From positions 1 to 58,197 of the forward strand of contig DATHII010000099.1 in NCBI GenBank assembly GCA_035316885.1: a DNA stretch of 58,197 nucleotides, in the 5' to 3' direction. Shown in pieces: positions 42,567 to 50,904 of this stretch (position 1 is its first letter; each line of letters begins with the position of its first letter). The notes beneath the pieces are model-generated. The model was not told the DNA's origin. It searched no databases and saw nothing but the letters and a program-made list of their open reading frames with translations. Made by a program: the position numbers and the translations under genes. This stretch comes from DASRTE01 sp035316885 (GTDB lineage: Bacteria > Actinomycetota > Actinomycetes > Jiangellales > Jiangellaceae).

Positions 42567-43324
42567 GCGAGCACGACCCGGGGTCCGGCCGACCGCAGCG
42601 CTTCGACGAGCCAGGGCTCGACTCCGGTGTCGGTGATGATGGTGTCGATCTCGGCCAGGTGGCCGAAGTTCGCGAAGTGGTCGTTTCCGATCTTGGTGTG
42701 GTCGGCCAGCACGACGGACCGGCGGGAAGACTCGATCATCGCCTTCTTGACCGCGGCCTCCGTAGCGTCCGGCGTCGTCAAACCGCGCTGCACCGAGACT
42801 CCGTTGGTACCCAGAAAGGCGACGTCCACATAGGACTCCCGCAGGGTGCGCAAGGCCCAGATGTCGACCGCCGCCTGGGTGCGACCGCGGACCCGGCCCC
42901 CGAGCAGCAGGACCGTGATGGTGGGCCGGGTCGACAGCGCCATCGCGATGGGCAGGGCGTTGGTGACCACGGTCAGCTCGCGGTCGAGGGGAAGGACGTT
43001 GGCCAGCCGGGCGGTCGTGGATCCGGCGTCGAGCAGGATCGAGCCCTCCTCGGGTACTTCGGCGAGCGCGGCCTTGGCGATGCGCTCCTTCTCGGCGGTG
43101 AGGACGGCGTCACGCGCGGTGAGACCGGGCTCGAAGCCGAGCCGCTCGACCGGGATGGCGCCGCCGTGTACGCGTCGCAGCAGCCCATGGCGTTCGAGGG
43201 CGGTGAGGTCGCGGCGCACCGTCTCGGCGGTGACCGCCAAGTCGGTCGCCGCCTCGGCCACGTCGACCCGCCCGGCGGCCCGCGCGCGTTCGACGATCCA
43301 TTGCTGCCGCTCCTCTGCGTACAT
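42563..43324 (-). CDS. DeoR family transcriptional regulator
   Basis: A 253-residue regulator. The N-terminal helix-turn-helix is AERQ-like (YAEERQQWIVERARAAGRVD) followed by LAVTAETVRRDLTALERHGL, then the DeoR signature RRVHGGAIPVER. The C-terminal sugar-phosphate sensor has LLDAGSTTARLANVLP, VVTNALPIAMAL and FLGTNGVSVQRGLTTPD. The ATG at 43324 is preceded by AGGAGGTGAACAC, a very strong ribosome binding site. It heads the polyol operon and likely represses it until a sugar phosphate appears. Confidence 0.93.
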   Translation of the reverse strand: MYAEERQQWIVERARAAGRVDVAEAATDLAVTAETVRRDLTALERHGLLRRVHGGAIPVERLGFEPGLTARDAVLTAEKERIAKAALAEVPEEGSILLDAGSTTARLANVLPLDRELTVVTNALPIAMALSTRPTITVLLLGGRVRGRTQAAVDIWALRTLRESYVDVAFLGTNGVSVQRGLTTPDATEAAVKKAMIESSRRSVVLADHTKIGNDHFANFGHLAEIDTIITDTGVEPWLVEALRSAGPRVVLA

Positions 43325-43358
43325 CTGTGTTCACCTCCTCTTTGGTTGGTTTCCGCTT

Positions 43359-43386
43359 TGTATCAGTCTGTTTCTGTGGGAGTCAA
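43359..43386 (-). promoter_or_regulatory. Promoter and possible operator of the polyol operon
   Basis: On the minus strand TTGACT (43381-43386) and GATACA (43359-43364) are 16 bp apart. Repeated GAAAC/CAAAG-type motifs lie in and just after the promoter (43341-43375), a layout seen with DeoR regulators; the operator assignment is tentative. Confidence 0.4.
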
Positions 43387-43481
43387 GAGTTCGCGCTGGC
43401 GCGGTCACGATGTGGACGGCCGTCCCGGATGGCGAGACGTGGGGAGGTCTGCCTTGACCATTCGGTGGCCGGTAGGGAACC

Positions 43482-43532
43482 GTGCCATTCGTGCACGCCA
43501 GCACCCTCGTACTCGTACAGCGCGTCGGCTGA
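43482..43532 (+). CDS. ilvB leader peptide (Leu-Val-Leu-Val)
   Basis: GTG at 43482 opens a 16-codon peptide, MPFVHASTLVLVQRVG, ending in TGA; an inner GTG at 43491 gives the 13-residue form. The codons CTC-GTA-CTC-GTA sense leucine and valine supply. The RVG-stop ending is like the leader peptides predicted for actinobacterial ilvB genes. Its last codons form the left arm of a hairpin. Stalling of a ribosome here would alter folding of the terminator at 43551-43585. Confidence 0.7.
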   Translation: MPFVHASTLVLVQRVG

Positions 43533-43550
43533 CCCAGCGAACCGACGCGC
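43520..43550 (+). promoter_or_regulatory. Attenuator hairpin at the end of the ilvB leader peptide
   Basis: GCGCGTCGG (43520-43528) and CCGACGCGC (43542-43550) form a perfect 9-bp stem that overlaps the last codons of the leader peptide and abuts the terminator. It is the likely pause or alternative-folding element. Confidence 0.6.
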
Positions 43551-43585
43551 GACCCCTCGTGAGCCTTCTGGCCGGGGGGTCTTTT
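43551..43585 (+). terminator. ilvB attenuator terminator
   Basis: GACCCC (43551-43556) pairs with GGGGTC (43576-43581), with an inner GCC/GGC stem, and is followed by TTTT. It lies 50 nt before the ilvB ATG and after the leader peptide. Confidence 0.65.
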
Positions 43586-43634
43586 CATGCCAGTCAGCAC
43601 GAGCACCGATGCCGAAGGGACGAAGAGGCCGGAC

Positions 43635-45446
43635 ATGTCGGAGTCACAGAAGGGGCATCACAACGCGGCGCCCACCACGTCGCCCACAGCGCGGCCGACG
43701 GAGACGCAAGCCACGATCACCGGCGCCGCGAGCCTGATCCGCTCGCTGGAGGCGGCCGGTGTCGACACCGTGTTCGGCATCCCCGGCGGGGCGATCCTGC
43801 CCGCCTACGACCCGCTGCTCGACTCGACCCGGATCCGGCACATCCTGGTCCGCCACGAACAGGGCGCAGGGCACGCGGCGGAGGGCTATGCGCTGGCGAC
43901 CGGACGGGTGGGCGTCTGCATGGCGACCAGTGGGCCGGGCGCGACGAACCTGGTCACCCCGATCGCCGACGCGCACATGGACTCGGTGCCGATCGTCGCC
44001 GTCACCGGCCAGGTTCCCAGTGCCGCGATCGGCACAGACGCCTTCCAAGAGGCCGACATCCGCGGCATCACGATGCCGATCACCAAGCACAACTACCTGG
44101 TCACCGACGCCGCGCAGATCCCGCGGACGATCGCCGAGGCGTTCCATATCGCCGCGACCGGCCGGCCGGGTCCCGTCCTGGTCGACATCGCCAAAGACGC
44201 GCTGCAGGCACCGACCCGCTTCGACTGGCCGGCCGAGATCGACCTGCCCGGGTACCGCCCGGTCAGCCGGCCACACTCGAAGCAGATCCGCGAGGCCGCC
44301 CGGCACATCGTGGGCGCCCGCCGACCGGTGATCTATGTCGGCGGCGGGGTGATCAGGGCTCGCGCCTGGGCAGAGTTGCGTGACCTGGTGGAGTTGACCG
44401 GCATTCCGCTCGTCACGACGCTCACCGCCCGGGGGGCGTTCCCCGACAGCGACCATCGCCACCTCGGCATGCCGGGCATGCACGGCAACGTCACAGCCGT
44501 CACGTCGCTGCAGAAGTCCGACCTGCTCATCGCCTTGGGGGCACGCTTCGACGACCGCGTGACCGGGAGGCTCTCGTCGTTCGCGCCGCAGGCGGCGGTC
44601 ATCCACGCGGACATCGACCCGGCCGAGATCTCCAAGAACCGCGTGGCGGACGTCCCGATCGTGGGCGACTGTCGCGAGGTGATCGCCGACCTGGTCGTCG
44701 CCATCGGGGCCGAGCACGCTGCGGGCCGGCACGGTGACTACGCCGCCTGGTGGCACCAGATCGACGGGTGGCGGCGGAAGTACCCGTTGGGCTACGCGAC
44801 TCCGGACGACGGGGAACTGGCGCCGCAGTACGTGATCGAACGACTCGGCGCGATAGCCGGGCCGGAGGCGCTCTACGTCGCCGGCGTCGGCCAGCATCAG
44901 ATGTGGGCCGCGCAGTTCATCTCCTACGAGAACCCGGGCACCTGGATGAACTCCGGCGGCCTCGGCACGATGGGTTTCGCGGTGCCCGCGGCCATGGGGG
45001 CCAAGGTGGGTCGTCCGGACGCGACCGTCTGGGCCATCGACGGCGACGGGTGCTTCCAGATGACCAACCAGGAACTCGCCACCTGCGCGATCGAGGGCAT
45101 CCCGATCAAGGTGGCCGTCATCAACAACGCCAGCCTCGGCATGGTGCGCCAGTGGCAGACCCTGTTCTACAACGAGCGCTACTCCAACACCGACCTCGAC
45201 AGCCGGCGCATCCCCGACTTCGCCAAGCTGGCGGAGGCCTACGGGTGCGTTGGCCTGCGGTGTGACGCCGCCGCCGATGTCGACGCGACGATCGAGAAGG
45301 CCATGTCCGTCGACAACCAGCCGGTGGTGGTCGACTTCGGGGTCCACCGCGACGCAATGGTCTGGCCGATGGTGCCCGCCGGAACCGGCAACGACGACAT
45401 CCAGATCGCGCGTGGCATGGCGCCGGACTGGGACCGCGAGGACTGA
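43635..45446 (+). CDS. ilvB: Acetolactate synthase large subunit
   Basis: A 603-residue TPP/FAD enzyme that joins two pyruvates, or pyruvate and 2-ketobutyrate. It shows DTVFGIPGGAILPAYDPLLD, the catalytic Glu in VRHEQGAGHAAEGYA, GPGATNLVTPIADAHMDSVP, QEADIRGITMPITKHNYLV and the TPP motif AIDGDGCFQMTNQELATCA...VINNASLGMV. The ATG at 43635 has AGAGG ahead and gives the usual ~30-residue lead; an ATG at 43587 lies directly on the attenuator T-run and is less likely. The gene is followed 8 nt later by ilvN. Confidence 0.96.
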   Translation: MSESQKGHHNAAPTTSPTARPTETQATITGAASLIRSLEAAGVDTVFGIPGGAILPAYDPLLDSTRIRHILVRHEQGAGHAAEGYALATGRVGVCMATSGPGATNLVTPIADAHMDSVPIVAVTGQVPSAAIGTDAFQEADIRGITMPITKHNYLVTDAAQIPRTIAEAFHIAATGRPGPVLVDIAKDALQAPTRFDWPAEIDLPGYRPVSRPHSKQIREAARHIVGARRPVIYVGGGVIRARAWAELRDLVELTGIPLVTTLTARGAFPDSDHRHLGMPGMHGNVTAVTSLQKSDLLIALGARFDDRVTGRLSSFAPQAAVIHADIDPAEISKNRVADVPIVGDCREVIADLVVAIGAEHAAGRHGDYAAWWHQIDGWRRKYPLGYATPDDGELAPQYVIERLGAIAGPEALYVAGVGQHQMWAAQFISYENPGTWMNSGGLGTMGFAVPAAMGAKVGRPDATVWAIDGDGCFQMTNQELATCAIEGIPIKVAVINNASLGMVRQWQTLFYNERYSNTDLDSRRIPDFAKLAEAYGCVGLRCDAAADVDATIEKAMSVDNQPVVVDFGVHRDAMVWPMVPAGTGNDDIQIARGMAPDWDRED

Positions 45447-45454
45447 GGCCGACG

Positions 45455-45979
45455 ATGAGCAAGCACACCCTGTCCGTCCTGGTGGAGAACAAGCCCGGCG
45501 TCCTGGCCCGTATCGCCGCGTTGTTCTCGCGCCGGGGGTTCAACATCGACTCTCTGGCCGTCGGGCCGACCGAACACTCCTCGGTGTCACGGATGACCGT
45601 CGTCGTCGACGTCGAGGACCAGCCCCTCGAACAGGTCACCAAGCAGCTCAACAAGCTGGTCAACGTCATCAAGATCGTCGAGCTCGAACCGGGCCAGTCG
45701 GTGCAGCGCGAGTTGCTCCTGCTCAAGGTGAGGGCCGACCTCGAGTCGCGCTCGCACGTCTTGGAGACCGTCCAGTTGTTCCGTGCCAAGGTCGTCGACG
45801 TCGCCGCCGACGCCGTGACCATCGAGGCGACCGGATCGCCGGACAAGCTCGACGCACTGCTGCGGGTGCTCGAGCCGTTCGGGATCCGCGAGCTGGTCCA
45901 GTCCGGAGTCGTCGCCGTCGGGCGTGGCTCCCGGTCGATCGCCGACCGCGCTCTTCGCCCCCTCGACCGCTCCGCTTGA
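45455..45979 (+). CDS. ilvN: Acetolactate synthase small (regulatory) subunit
   Basis: A 174-residue subunit that confers valine feedback inhibition. The ACT domain is TLSVLVENKPGVLARIAALF, SRRGFNIDSLAVGPTEHSSV, SRMTVVVD; a second, C-terminal ALS_ss_C domain follows with ELLLLKVRADLESRSHVLET. It is normal length and 8 nt after ilvB. Confidence 0.96.
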   Translation: MSKHTLSVLVENKPGVLARIAALFSRRGFNIDSLAVGPTEHSSVSRMTVVVDVEDQPLEQVTKQLNKLVNVIKIVELEPGQSVQRELLLLKVRADLESRSHVLETVQLFRAKVVDVAADAVTIEATGSPDKLDALLRVLEPFGIRELVQSGVVAVGRGSRSIADRALRPLDRSA

Positions 45980-46026
45980 ACCCGTCCGCTGGTTCACCGG
46001 CCGACACCAGAGAAGGAGAAGCCCTC

Positions 46027-47055
46027 GTGGCCGAACTGTTCTACGACGACGACGCCGACCTGTCGCTCATCCAGTCCCGCAACGTTGCCGTGCTGGGCTA
46101 CGGCAGCCAGGGCCATGCGCACGCGTTGAGCCTGCGCGACTCCGGCGTGGATGTACGCGTCGGGCTGCCGGAAGGTTCGAAGAGCCGGGCCAAGGCCGAG
46201 GCCGAGGGGCTGCGCGTCGTGACCCCCTACGAGGCGTGCGAAGAGGCGGACCTCGTCGTGATCCTGGCGCCGGACCACGTCCAGCGCCATCTCTACACCG
46301 ACGCCGTCGAGCCCAACCTCGTCGACGGCGACGCCCTGTTCTTCGGACACGGGTTCAACATCCGCTTCGGCTACGTCAAGCCTTCGGCACGCGTCGACGT
46401 GTGCATGGTCGCCCCGAAGGGGCCCGGCCATCTGGTTCGGCGCGAGTTCGCCGACGGGCGCGGCGTCCCCGTGCTCGTCGCGGTCGAGCAGGACGCCACC
46501 GGCAACGCGTGGCCGCTGACCCTCGCGTATGCGAAGGCGATCGGCGGGTTGCGCGCCGGCGGGATCAGGACGACCTTCACCGAGGAGACCGAGACGGATC
46601 TGTTCGGCGAGCAGGCCGTCCTGTGCGGCGGCGTCTCCCGGTTGGTGCAGACGGGGTTCGAGACGCTGACCGAGGCTGGGTACCAGCCCGAGATCGCCTA
46701 CTTCGAGTGCCTGCACGAGCTCAAGCTGATCGTCGACCTGATGTACGAGGGCGGCATCGCGAAGCAGCGCTGGTCGGTGTCGGACACCGCCGAGTACGGC
46801 GACTACACATCGGGTCCGAAGATCATCGACGAGTCGGTGAAGCAGCGGATGCAACAGATACTCCGCGAGGTCCAGGACGGGTCGTGGGCGGCGGGCTTCA
46901 TCGCCGACCAGGACGCCGGCGCCCCCGAGTTCAAGCGGCTGCGTGCCGAGGGCGAGCGGCACCCGATCGAGGCCACCGGCCGTGAGCTGCGCAAGCTGAT
47001 GAGCTGGGTCAAGTCGACCGACGACGACTACACCGAGGGCACCGCGACGCGCTAG
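46027..47055 (+). CDS. ilvC: Ketol-acid reductoisomerase
   Basis: A 342-residue NADPH-dependent enzyme. The Rossmann motif is VAVLGYGSQGHAHALSLRDS; the catalytic domain has MVAPKGPGHLVRREF, FTEETETDLFGEQAVLCGG, YFECLHELKLIVDLMYEGG and YTSGPKIIDESVKQRM. It is a class I enzyme. The GTG at 46027 has AGAAGGAGAAG ahead. The stop TAG lies in CTAG, which also supplies the stop of the convergent MFS gene. Confidence 0.97.
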   Translation: MAELFYDDDADLSLIQSRNVAVLGYGSQGHAHALSLRDSGVDVRVGLPEGSKSRAKAEAEGLRVVTPYEACEEADLVVILAPDHVQRHLYTDAVEPNLVDGDALFFGHGFNIRFGYVKPSARVDVCMVAPKGPGHLVRREFADGRGVPVLVAVEQDATGNAWPLTLAYAKAIGGLRAGGIRTTFTEETETDLFGEQAVLCGGVSRLVQTGFETLTEAGYQPEIAYFECLHELKLIVDLMYEGGIAKQRWSVSDTAEYGDYTSGPKIIDESVKQRMQQILREVQDGSWAAGFIADQDAGAPEFKRLRAEGERHPIEATGRELRKLMSWVKSTDDDYTEGTATR

Positions 47056-48221
47056 TGCGAGCCTCGACGTTGGGTCGTTACGACCAGGGTGAGACCCAGA
47101 GCAGCCACACCAGCGGCAACGAGAAACAGTCCGCCGCGACCGGTCGCTGCTGCCACGATGCCGAGCGTCGCGGGTCCGAGCCCGAAGGCCAGGTCGAGGC
47201 TCATGCTCACCGTGCCCATGACTGAGCCGCGCTCGGTGGCGGGTACGTCCTGCAGCGCGAGCGTCATGATGGCCGGAGTCGCCAGTGCCACGCCGACCGC
47301 GAGCACCACTGTTCCCACAACCAGGCCGACTGGTGACCGCCAGGTACCGATGATCGCCAACCCGATGGTGATGCCGGCCAAGGCCGCCCGTGTCGCACGC
47401 ACCGCCCCGAGGCGGTCAGGCAACCGCGCACCGACACCGCGGATGACCACCACGATCGCGGCGAAGATGAACAGCAGGAGCCCCGAACCAGGCAGGCCGT
47501 GATCGACCGCGTAGAGCGGGACGAAGGCCAAGAAACCGGCCATGCCCCACAGCCCGGTCAGCAGGAGTACGCCAGGCAGGAGGCCGGCCGGGTGGATCAG
47601 GCGTCCCCGCTCGCCCGAGACGTGCTCCAGACCGTGCTCCCGGGTGTCGCCGACTCGGCGGGCGAGCAGCAGCGCCGTGACCGCGGCGCCGCTCGCGACG
47701 AGCCACGCCGCAGGAAACCCGAACCGTCCAGCAATCGCCTCGCCGACCGGTGGTCCAAGAGCGATACCGACATAGAGCGACAGTGAGAACAGGCTGATCG
47801 CCTCACCACGCCGCTGCGACGGGGCCAGATCGCTCATCGCCGTGACCGCGCCGACGAAGAAGAAGGCCTCGCCCACACCGGTGAGCAGCCGTAGCACGAT
47901 GAGGACGGGTACGGCGTCTGCCATGCCGTACGCCGCCACGGAAACGGCGAAGATCGCCGCCCCGGCGACCATCAGCGGTCTACGGCCGCTGCGGTCCGCC
48001 GCACGACCGGCCCACGGTCGCAGCACCAGCGCGGACACGCTGAACGATCCGACGGCGAATCCGACGGCGATGTCACCGGCGCCGAGCGGGCCTTCGACGT
48101 AGAGCGGCACGGTGGGTAGCAGCACGCCGACTGCAAAGAAGTACGCCAGTGCCGCCGCGCCGAGCTTTACAAACTCGGCAGTGACGAGACGTGGTCGTGT
48201 CGGCTGCTGCATGGTTGCCAT
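47052..48221 (-). CDS. MFS transporter
   Basis: A 389-residue permease with about 12 hydrophobic segments. It has the loop motif RPWAGRAADRSGRRPLMVAG between segments 2 and 3 and a second-half counterpart around VVVIRGVGARLPDRLGAVRA. The pattern GEAFFFVGAVTAMSDLAPSQ recalls the YfcJ/arabinose-efflux-like branch. The ATG at 48221 (MATMQQPTRPRLV) follows TTGGAG; upstream extension is unlikely. The substrate is unknown. The stop is shared with ilvC through the palindrome CTAG. Confidence 0.88.
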   Translation of the reverse strand: MATMQQPTRPRLVTAEFVKLGAAALAYFFAVGVLLPTVPLYVEGPLGAGDIAVGFAVGSFSVSALVLRPWAGRAADRSGRRPLMVAGAAIFAVSVAAYGMADAVPVLIVLRLLTGVGEAFFFVGAVTAMSDLAPSQRRGEAISLFSLSLYVGIALGPPVGEAIAGRFGFPAAWLVASGAAVTALLLARRVGDTREHGLEHVSGERGRLIHPAGLLPGVLLLTGLWGMAGFLAFVPLYAVDHGLPGSGLLLFIFAAIVVVIRGVGARLPDRLGAVRATRAALAGITIGLAIIGTWRSPVGLVVGTVVLAVGVALATPAIMTLALQDVPATERGSVMGTVSMSLDLAFGLGPATLGIVAAATGRGGLFLVAAGVAALGLTLVVTTQRRGSH

Positions 48222-48331
48222 CGAGGGCTCCAAGCTCTTGGAATGCCCGGGTACACCAGCGACGATGGCCCCGGGTCGGCGGTCGGCGCATCGGTAGGTC
48301 TGCCCATTCGGTTCGACGAGGTGGGGAGCGA

Positions 48332-49879
48332 ATGTCACGCGACGAGTTGCGTCTGGCCGATCTGCTGTGCGCTCTTTCGGTCACCCTGGACCTGGCGATG
48401 GCGCAGGCGCCGGAGAAGTCGATCCGCGCCTGCCTGGTCGCGACGGCCCTGGCGCGGGAGATGTCGCTTCCCGAAACCGAGGTGACAGACGTCTACTACG
48501 CCACGTTGTTGCGGCATCTCGGCTGTACGGCGACGACGCACGAGGAGGCCTACCTCGTCGGTCCCGACGAACTCGCCGCCCGGCCGCTGGCGGAGCGGAC
48601 GGATATCGGCAGTCGCCGGGAGGCCATGACGCTGTTGCTGCAGAGCGGCAAGGGTGCCGGACTGAACCGGGTGCGCTATCTCGCGCGCACGGTGCGGGCG
48701 GGCAGGGAGGGGGAGGCCACGGTTCTGCGGGCGATCTGCGAGGTGGCCTCGATGCTGGCCGTGCGGCTCGGGTTGGGTGCTGGGATCGCCCGAGCGCACC
48801 GCCACCTGCTCGAGCGCTGGGATGGAAGCGGCATGCCACACGGGTTGGCCGGTGATGACATCCCCGGGCCGACGCGGCTGGCCGAAGTGGCGACCCAGGC
48901 GGTGATATACGAACGCCTTGGCGGGGCCGAGGCTGTCATCGACGTGCTCCGCCGACGTTCCGGCGGCTGGCTGGATCCGGCGGTCGTCGCGACATTCGAG
49001 CGCATCGGCCCGCGGGTGCTCTCGGAGTTGGCTTCGGCCGACGTGTGGGAGGCCGCACTGGACGTGGAACCGACGCCGTACCGCTGCATTCCGGTGGAAC
49101 ATCTCGACGAGCTGGCCCGCACCTTCGGTGATCTGGTCGACCTCAAGTCCCCGTACCTGCTCGGACACTCCACCGGCGTCGCCCAGCTCGCCGAGGCGGC
49201 GGCACGGCGGCTCGGCCTGGGTCACGACGACTGCGTGACCGTGCGGCGCGCGGCGCTGTTCCACGACCTGGGCCGGATCGCGGTGCCCACCGGCATCTGG
49301 GAGAAGCCCGGGCCATTGACCCGGACCCAATGGGAACAGGTGCGGCTGCACCCGTACCACACGGAGCGAATCCTCTCTCGCTCCGAGACGCTCGCGCCGA
49401 TCGGCCACCTGGCCGGCATGCACCACGAGCGTCAAGACGGCAGCGGCTATCCGCGGCAGGCGCCAGGCCAGGGACTTCCCGTGTCCGCCCGGATTCTCGC
49501 GGCCGCCGACGTCTACCAGGCGATGACGCAGGACCGGGCCCACCGGGCGGCGATGCCGCCGGAGGCCGTGGCATCTGCGATGTCGGAGGAGGTACGGGGC
49601 GGTCGGCTCGACGCCGAATGCGCCCGAGCCGTGCTCGAGACCGCCGGGCTACGGGTGACCGTACGTCGTACGACATGGCCGGCGGGACTCAGCGAGCGCG
49701 AAGTGGAGGTGCTCCGCCTGCTGGCGCGCGGATTGTCCAACCCGCAGATCGGGCAGGCCCTCGTGGTGTCACCGCGCACAGCCGAGCACCACGTGCAGCA
49801 CATCTACGCGAAGATCGGTGTCTCCACCCGTGCGGCCGCGGCGCTGTTCGCCATGCAGCACGGCCTGCTCCCGTTGTGA
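48332..49879 (+). CDS. HD-GYP domain protein with C-terminal LuxR DNA-binding domain
   Basis: A 515-residue fusion. The HD-GYP domain has HD at residues 311-312 (LFHDLGRIAVPTGIWEK), HPYHTERIL, and MHHERQDGSGYPRQ at ~363-377, so metal and GYP motifs are intact. The N-terminal ~230 residues look like a second, degenerate HD-GYP half (LLRHLGC without HD; HRHLLERWDGSGMPHGL). A LuxR helix-turn-helix (LSEREVEVLRLLARGLSNPQ, TAEHHVQHIYAKIGVS) ends the protein. It may couple cyclic dinucleotide hydrolysis to transcription (inference). The ATG at 48332 follows GGGGAG. The next gene may be a target or companion. Confidence 0.88.
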   Translation: MSRDELRLADLLCALSVTLDLAMAQAPEKSIRACLVATALAREMSLPETEVTDVYYATLLRHLGCTATTHEEAYLVGPDELAARPLAERTDIGSRREAMTLLLQSGKGAGLNRVRYLARTVRAGREGEATVLRAICEVASMLAVRLGLGAGIARAHRHLLERWDGSGMPHGLAGDDIPGPTRLAEVATQAVIYERLGGAEAVIDVLRRRSGGWLDPAVVATFERIGPRVLSELASADVWEAALDVEPTPYRCIPVEHLDELARTFGDLVDLKSPYLLGHSTGVAQLAEAAARRLGLGHDDCVTVRRAALFHDLGRIAVPTGIWEKPGPLTRTQWEQVRLHPYHTERILSRSETLAPIGHLAGMHHERQDGSGYPRQAPGQGLPVSARILAAADVYQAMTQDRAHRAAMPPEAVASAMSEEVRGGRLDAECARAVLETAGLRVTVRRTTWPAGLSEREVEVLRLLARGLSNPQIGQALVVSPRTAEHHVQHIYAKIGVSTRAAAALFAMQHGLLPL

Positions 49880-49936
49880 TCCGTTCACATACGGCATAGG
49901 CAGATCAGCTTCCTAGTGCTTCGAGAGGTGAGTCGC

Positions 49937-50776
49937 ATGACCACGAAGAGTGAGCCGGGACGTGGGCGCTCGGGCTATGCGCCCGTGAACGGCCTCGACA
50001 TGTATTACGAGATTCACGGCACAGGACAGCCGCTGGTGCTGCTGCATGGGGCCTTCTCGGCCATAGGCACGTCGTTCCAACATGTGCTGCCGGAGCTGGC
50101 CAAGACCCGGCAGGTGATCGCCTTCGAGATGCAGGCCCATGGACACACCGCGGACATCGATCGACCGTTATCCCAGGAGCAGATGGCGGACGACACCGTC
50201 GCTGCGCTCCAGTACCTGGCCATCGAACGAGCTGACATCTTCGGCTACAGCACGGGTGCAGGCGTCTCCCTGCACGTCGCCATCCGGCATCCCGAAGTCG
50301 TGCGCAAGCTCGTGCTGGCTTCGGTCGCCTACAACCTGAGCGGCGTCCACCCCGGCCTCATGGAGGGCTTGGCAGATATGACACCGGACATGATGCTCGG
50401 GTCTCCGTGGCACGAGGAGTACATCCGGATCGCCCCACGTCCCGAAGACTTCGCCACCCTGTTCGAGAAGAAGACGCAGATGGATCGGGGTATCCAGGAT
50501 CTGCCGGCCGAGACCATCCGGGCGATCGAGGCGCCAACCCTGCTCATCATCGGAGACTCCGACCTCGTCCGCCCTGAGCACGCGGTTGAGATGTTTCGAC
50601 TGCTCGGAGGAGGCGTCTTCGGCGACACGCCGGCAGGCCTGCCGAACTCACAGCTCGCCATCCTCCCCGGCACCTCTCACGTGTCGATTGTGGACCGCGC
50701 GGACCTGCTGCTCACCATCATCCCGCGATTCCTCGACGCGCCTATGCCTGCGGACCCTGGCCACACAAGCGCCTGA
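49937..50776 (+). CDS. Alpha/beta hydrolase
   Basis: A 279-residue alpha/beta hydrolase: VLLHGAFSAIGTSFQ (oxyanion), DIFGYSTGAGVSLHVAIRHP (nucleophile Ser in GYSTG), LLIIGDSDLVRPEHAV (Asp) and LPGTSHVSIVDR (His). The ATG at 49937 follows GAGAGGTG. The preceding gene ends 57 nt upstream, so co-transcription with the HD-GYP/LuxR gene is possible. The substrate is unknown. Confidence 0.88.
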   Translation: MTTKSEPGRGRSGYAPVNGLDMYYEIHGTGQPLVLLHGAFSAIGTSFQHVLPELAKTRQVIAFEMQAHGHTADIDRPLSQEQMADDTVAALQYLAIERADIFGYSTGAGVSLHVAIRHPEVVRKLVLASVAYNLSGVHPGLMEGLADMTPDMMLGSPWHEEYIRIAPRPEDFATLFEKKTQMDRGIQDLPAETIRAIEAPTLLIIGDSDLVRPEHAVEMFRLLGGGVFGDTPAGLPNSQLAILPGTSHVSIVDRADLLLTIIPRFLDAPMPADPGHTSA

Positions 50777-50904
50777 GCGGTGTCGCGTCCCTGCATGTCG
50801 TCGTCGTCGGTAGTGAGCGGGATAAACTCGCCGGGTCGGGCCCACCGCCGTGCTCCGCCCGTCCACAAACGACACGCGTACGACACGAAGAGGGTGCCCG
50901 TTCC

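Noticed and set aside
43587..43634. ATG at 43587 as the ilvB start
   Set aside because: It sits 2 nt after the attenuator T-run and would need the terminator's G-run as ribosome binding site; ATG 43635 has AGAGG and the usual N-terminal length.
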